Part shown: positions 63,520 through 64,000 of the stretch, piece after piece
How the letters are laid out: each line of letters begins with the position of its first letter
Position numbering within the stretch: the stretch's first letter is position 1
NCBI GenBank assembly: GCA_000231825.2
Contig: JH720314.1
Coordinates: forward strand, 62,001 to 126,000
DNA from: Tetrahymena elliotti 4EA
Lineage: Eukaryota > Ciliophora > Oligohymenophorea > Hymenostomatida > Tetrahymenidae
Length of the DNA: 64,000 nt
Reading direction: 5' to 3'
Translations under genes and position numbers: made by a program
The notes under the pieces: model-generated
Seen by the model: only the letters and a program-made list of their open reading frames with translations
Databases searched by the model: none
Told to the model about the DNA's origin: nothing

Positions 63520-64000
63520 ATGTAGCCTACTTAATTAAAACAAATAGATGAAGAGAAAATTGCTTTAATTAGTTATGATAAATCGTAAATTTCTTTGTTA
63601 AATGTATTTAGAAATTTCATATTGTAAAAATAAAATTAGGGGATATAACTTAAATGATCAGTAATTGTCTTATTTAGCTTCAGAAATTAGGAAATCGCAA
63701 TAAATAAATGGGCTTAAACTGAATCTTAAGTATTTTTTTTTGAGTTAATTATCATAAATAATATGTTTGATAATAGCAATAATTAGTTCACTGATAAAGG
63801 AATTGAAGATTTATTTAGTGAAGTAGGATTTTTGAGAAATTTAGACACTCTTGAGCTTTTGTTAGCGTAAATAATGTTTAAGTTTTTGAGTGTTATTCAT
63901 GATATATTATTAGTGATAATTAGATTACAGGCAAATCACTGAAATGGATTGGAGAAAACATTGGGTTATGTATCTCTTTGTAAAGATTAGTTTTTAGTTT
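63520..64000 (+). CDS. Leucine-rich-repeat protein, 3' end outside window
   Basis: The start of a ciliate leucine-rich-repeat protein. It begins MQPTQLKQIDEEKIALISYD. Then come repeats of the ribonuclease-inhibitor-like kind: GYNLNDQQLSYLASEIRKSQ, INGLKLNLNNNQFTDKGIED, LFSEVGFLRNLDTLELLLAQ. The pattern L-x-L-x-L-x-x-N-x-x-x-D-x-G-I is clear. Introns 63585-63639, 63730-63776 and 63867-63930 join in frame, and there is roughly one per repeat. The fragment runs to the edge. Such proteins usually mediate protein binding; nothing more specific is visible. Confidence 0.8.

Noticed and set aside
63624..63639. A 16-nt intron in the leucine-rich-repeat gene
   Set aside because: It would fit the frame but is far shorter than any other intron here. 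A 55-nt intron from 63585 to the same acceptor also fits and gives a better sequence.
1..64000. tRNA or rRNA genes, CRISPR arrays, telomere repeats, transposons
   Set aside because: I looked for GC-rich cloverleaf segments, regular direct repeats, G4T2 tracts and transposase motifs and saw none. Short AT repeats are compositional.

Overview
This window looks like macronuclear DNA from an oligohymenophorean ciliate, most likely Tetrahymena or a close relative. It is extremely AT-rich. Every convincing gene reads through TAA and TAG (as Gln) and stops only at TGA. Introns are short (43-250 nt, mostly 47-65), GT..AG, and end in TTTAG, AATAG or AAAG. Because a standard-code reader breaks these genes into fragments, I rebuilt exons by hand. 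Most models below join in frame exactly. All names rest on remembered family motifs, not on a search.

Layout, left to right. 1-2145 (-) coiled-coil protein with a signal peptide, cut by the left edge. 2961-5402 (-) ULK-like kinase. 6842-8925 (-) Ser/Gln-rich unknown. 10516-12648 (+) secreted leukotriene-A4-hydrolase-like M1 aminopeptidase. 13663-16643 (-) secreted/membrane protein with a Cys cluster and several membrane segments. About 16810-17558 (+) an unresolved possible secreted-protein gene. 18769-20959 (+) a second aminopeptidase of the same kind. 22203-22769 (+) small Cys-rich secreted protein. 23387-23668 (-) possible tiny secreted protein. 24878-28235 (+) protein with two cyclic-nucleotide-binding domains. 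29032-30554 (+) C2H2 finger protein. 31268-34215 (+) repeat coiled coil with a C1q/TNF-like end. 34582-35814 (+) splicing factor Prp18. 36270-42640 (-) very large Cys-rich multi-pass membrane protein. 43592-49984 (+) unknown 1998-residue protein. 50932-53091 (+) MFSD12-like transporter. 53945-59870 (+) TmcB/TmcC-like PAS membrane protein. 60473-61797 (-) STIMATE homologue. 62335-63243 (-) homocysteine S-methyltransferase. 63520 to the right edge (+) leucine-rich-repeat protein.

Functionally this is a mixed chromosome region with no operons. The only local theme is 10-24 kb. It holds two related secreted peptidases with the same intron positions, a small secreted Cys-rich protein, one or two possible secreted products and a Cys-containing membrane protein. 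That may be a set of secretory genes expanded by local duplication. The right side carries membrane and signalling genes plus two housekeeping-type genes (Prp18, homocysteine methyltransferase). I saw no tRNA, rRNA, CRISPR, transposon or telomere repeat.
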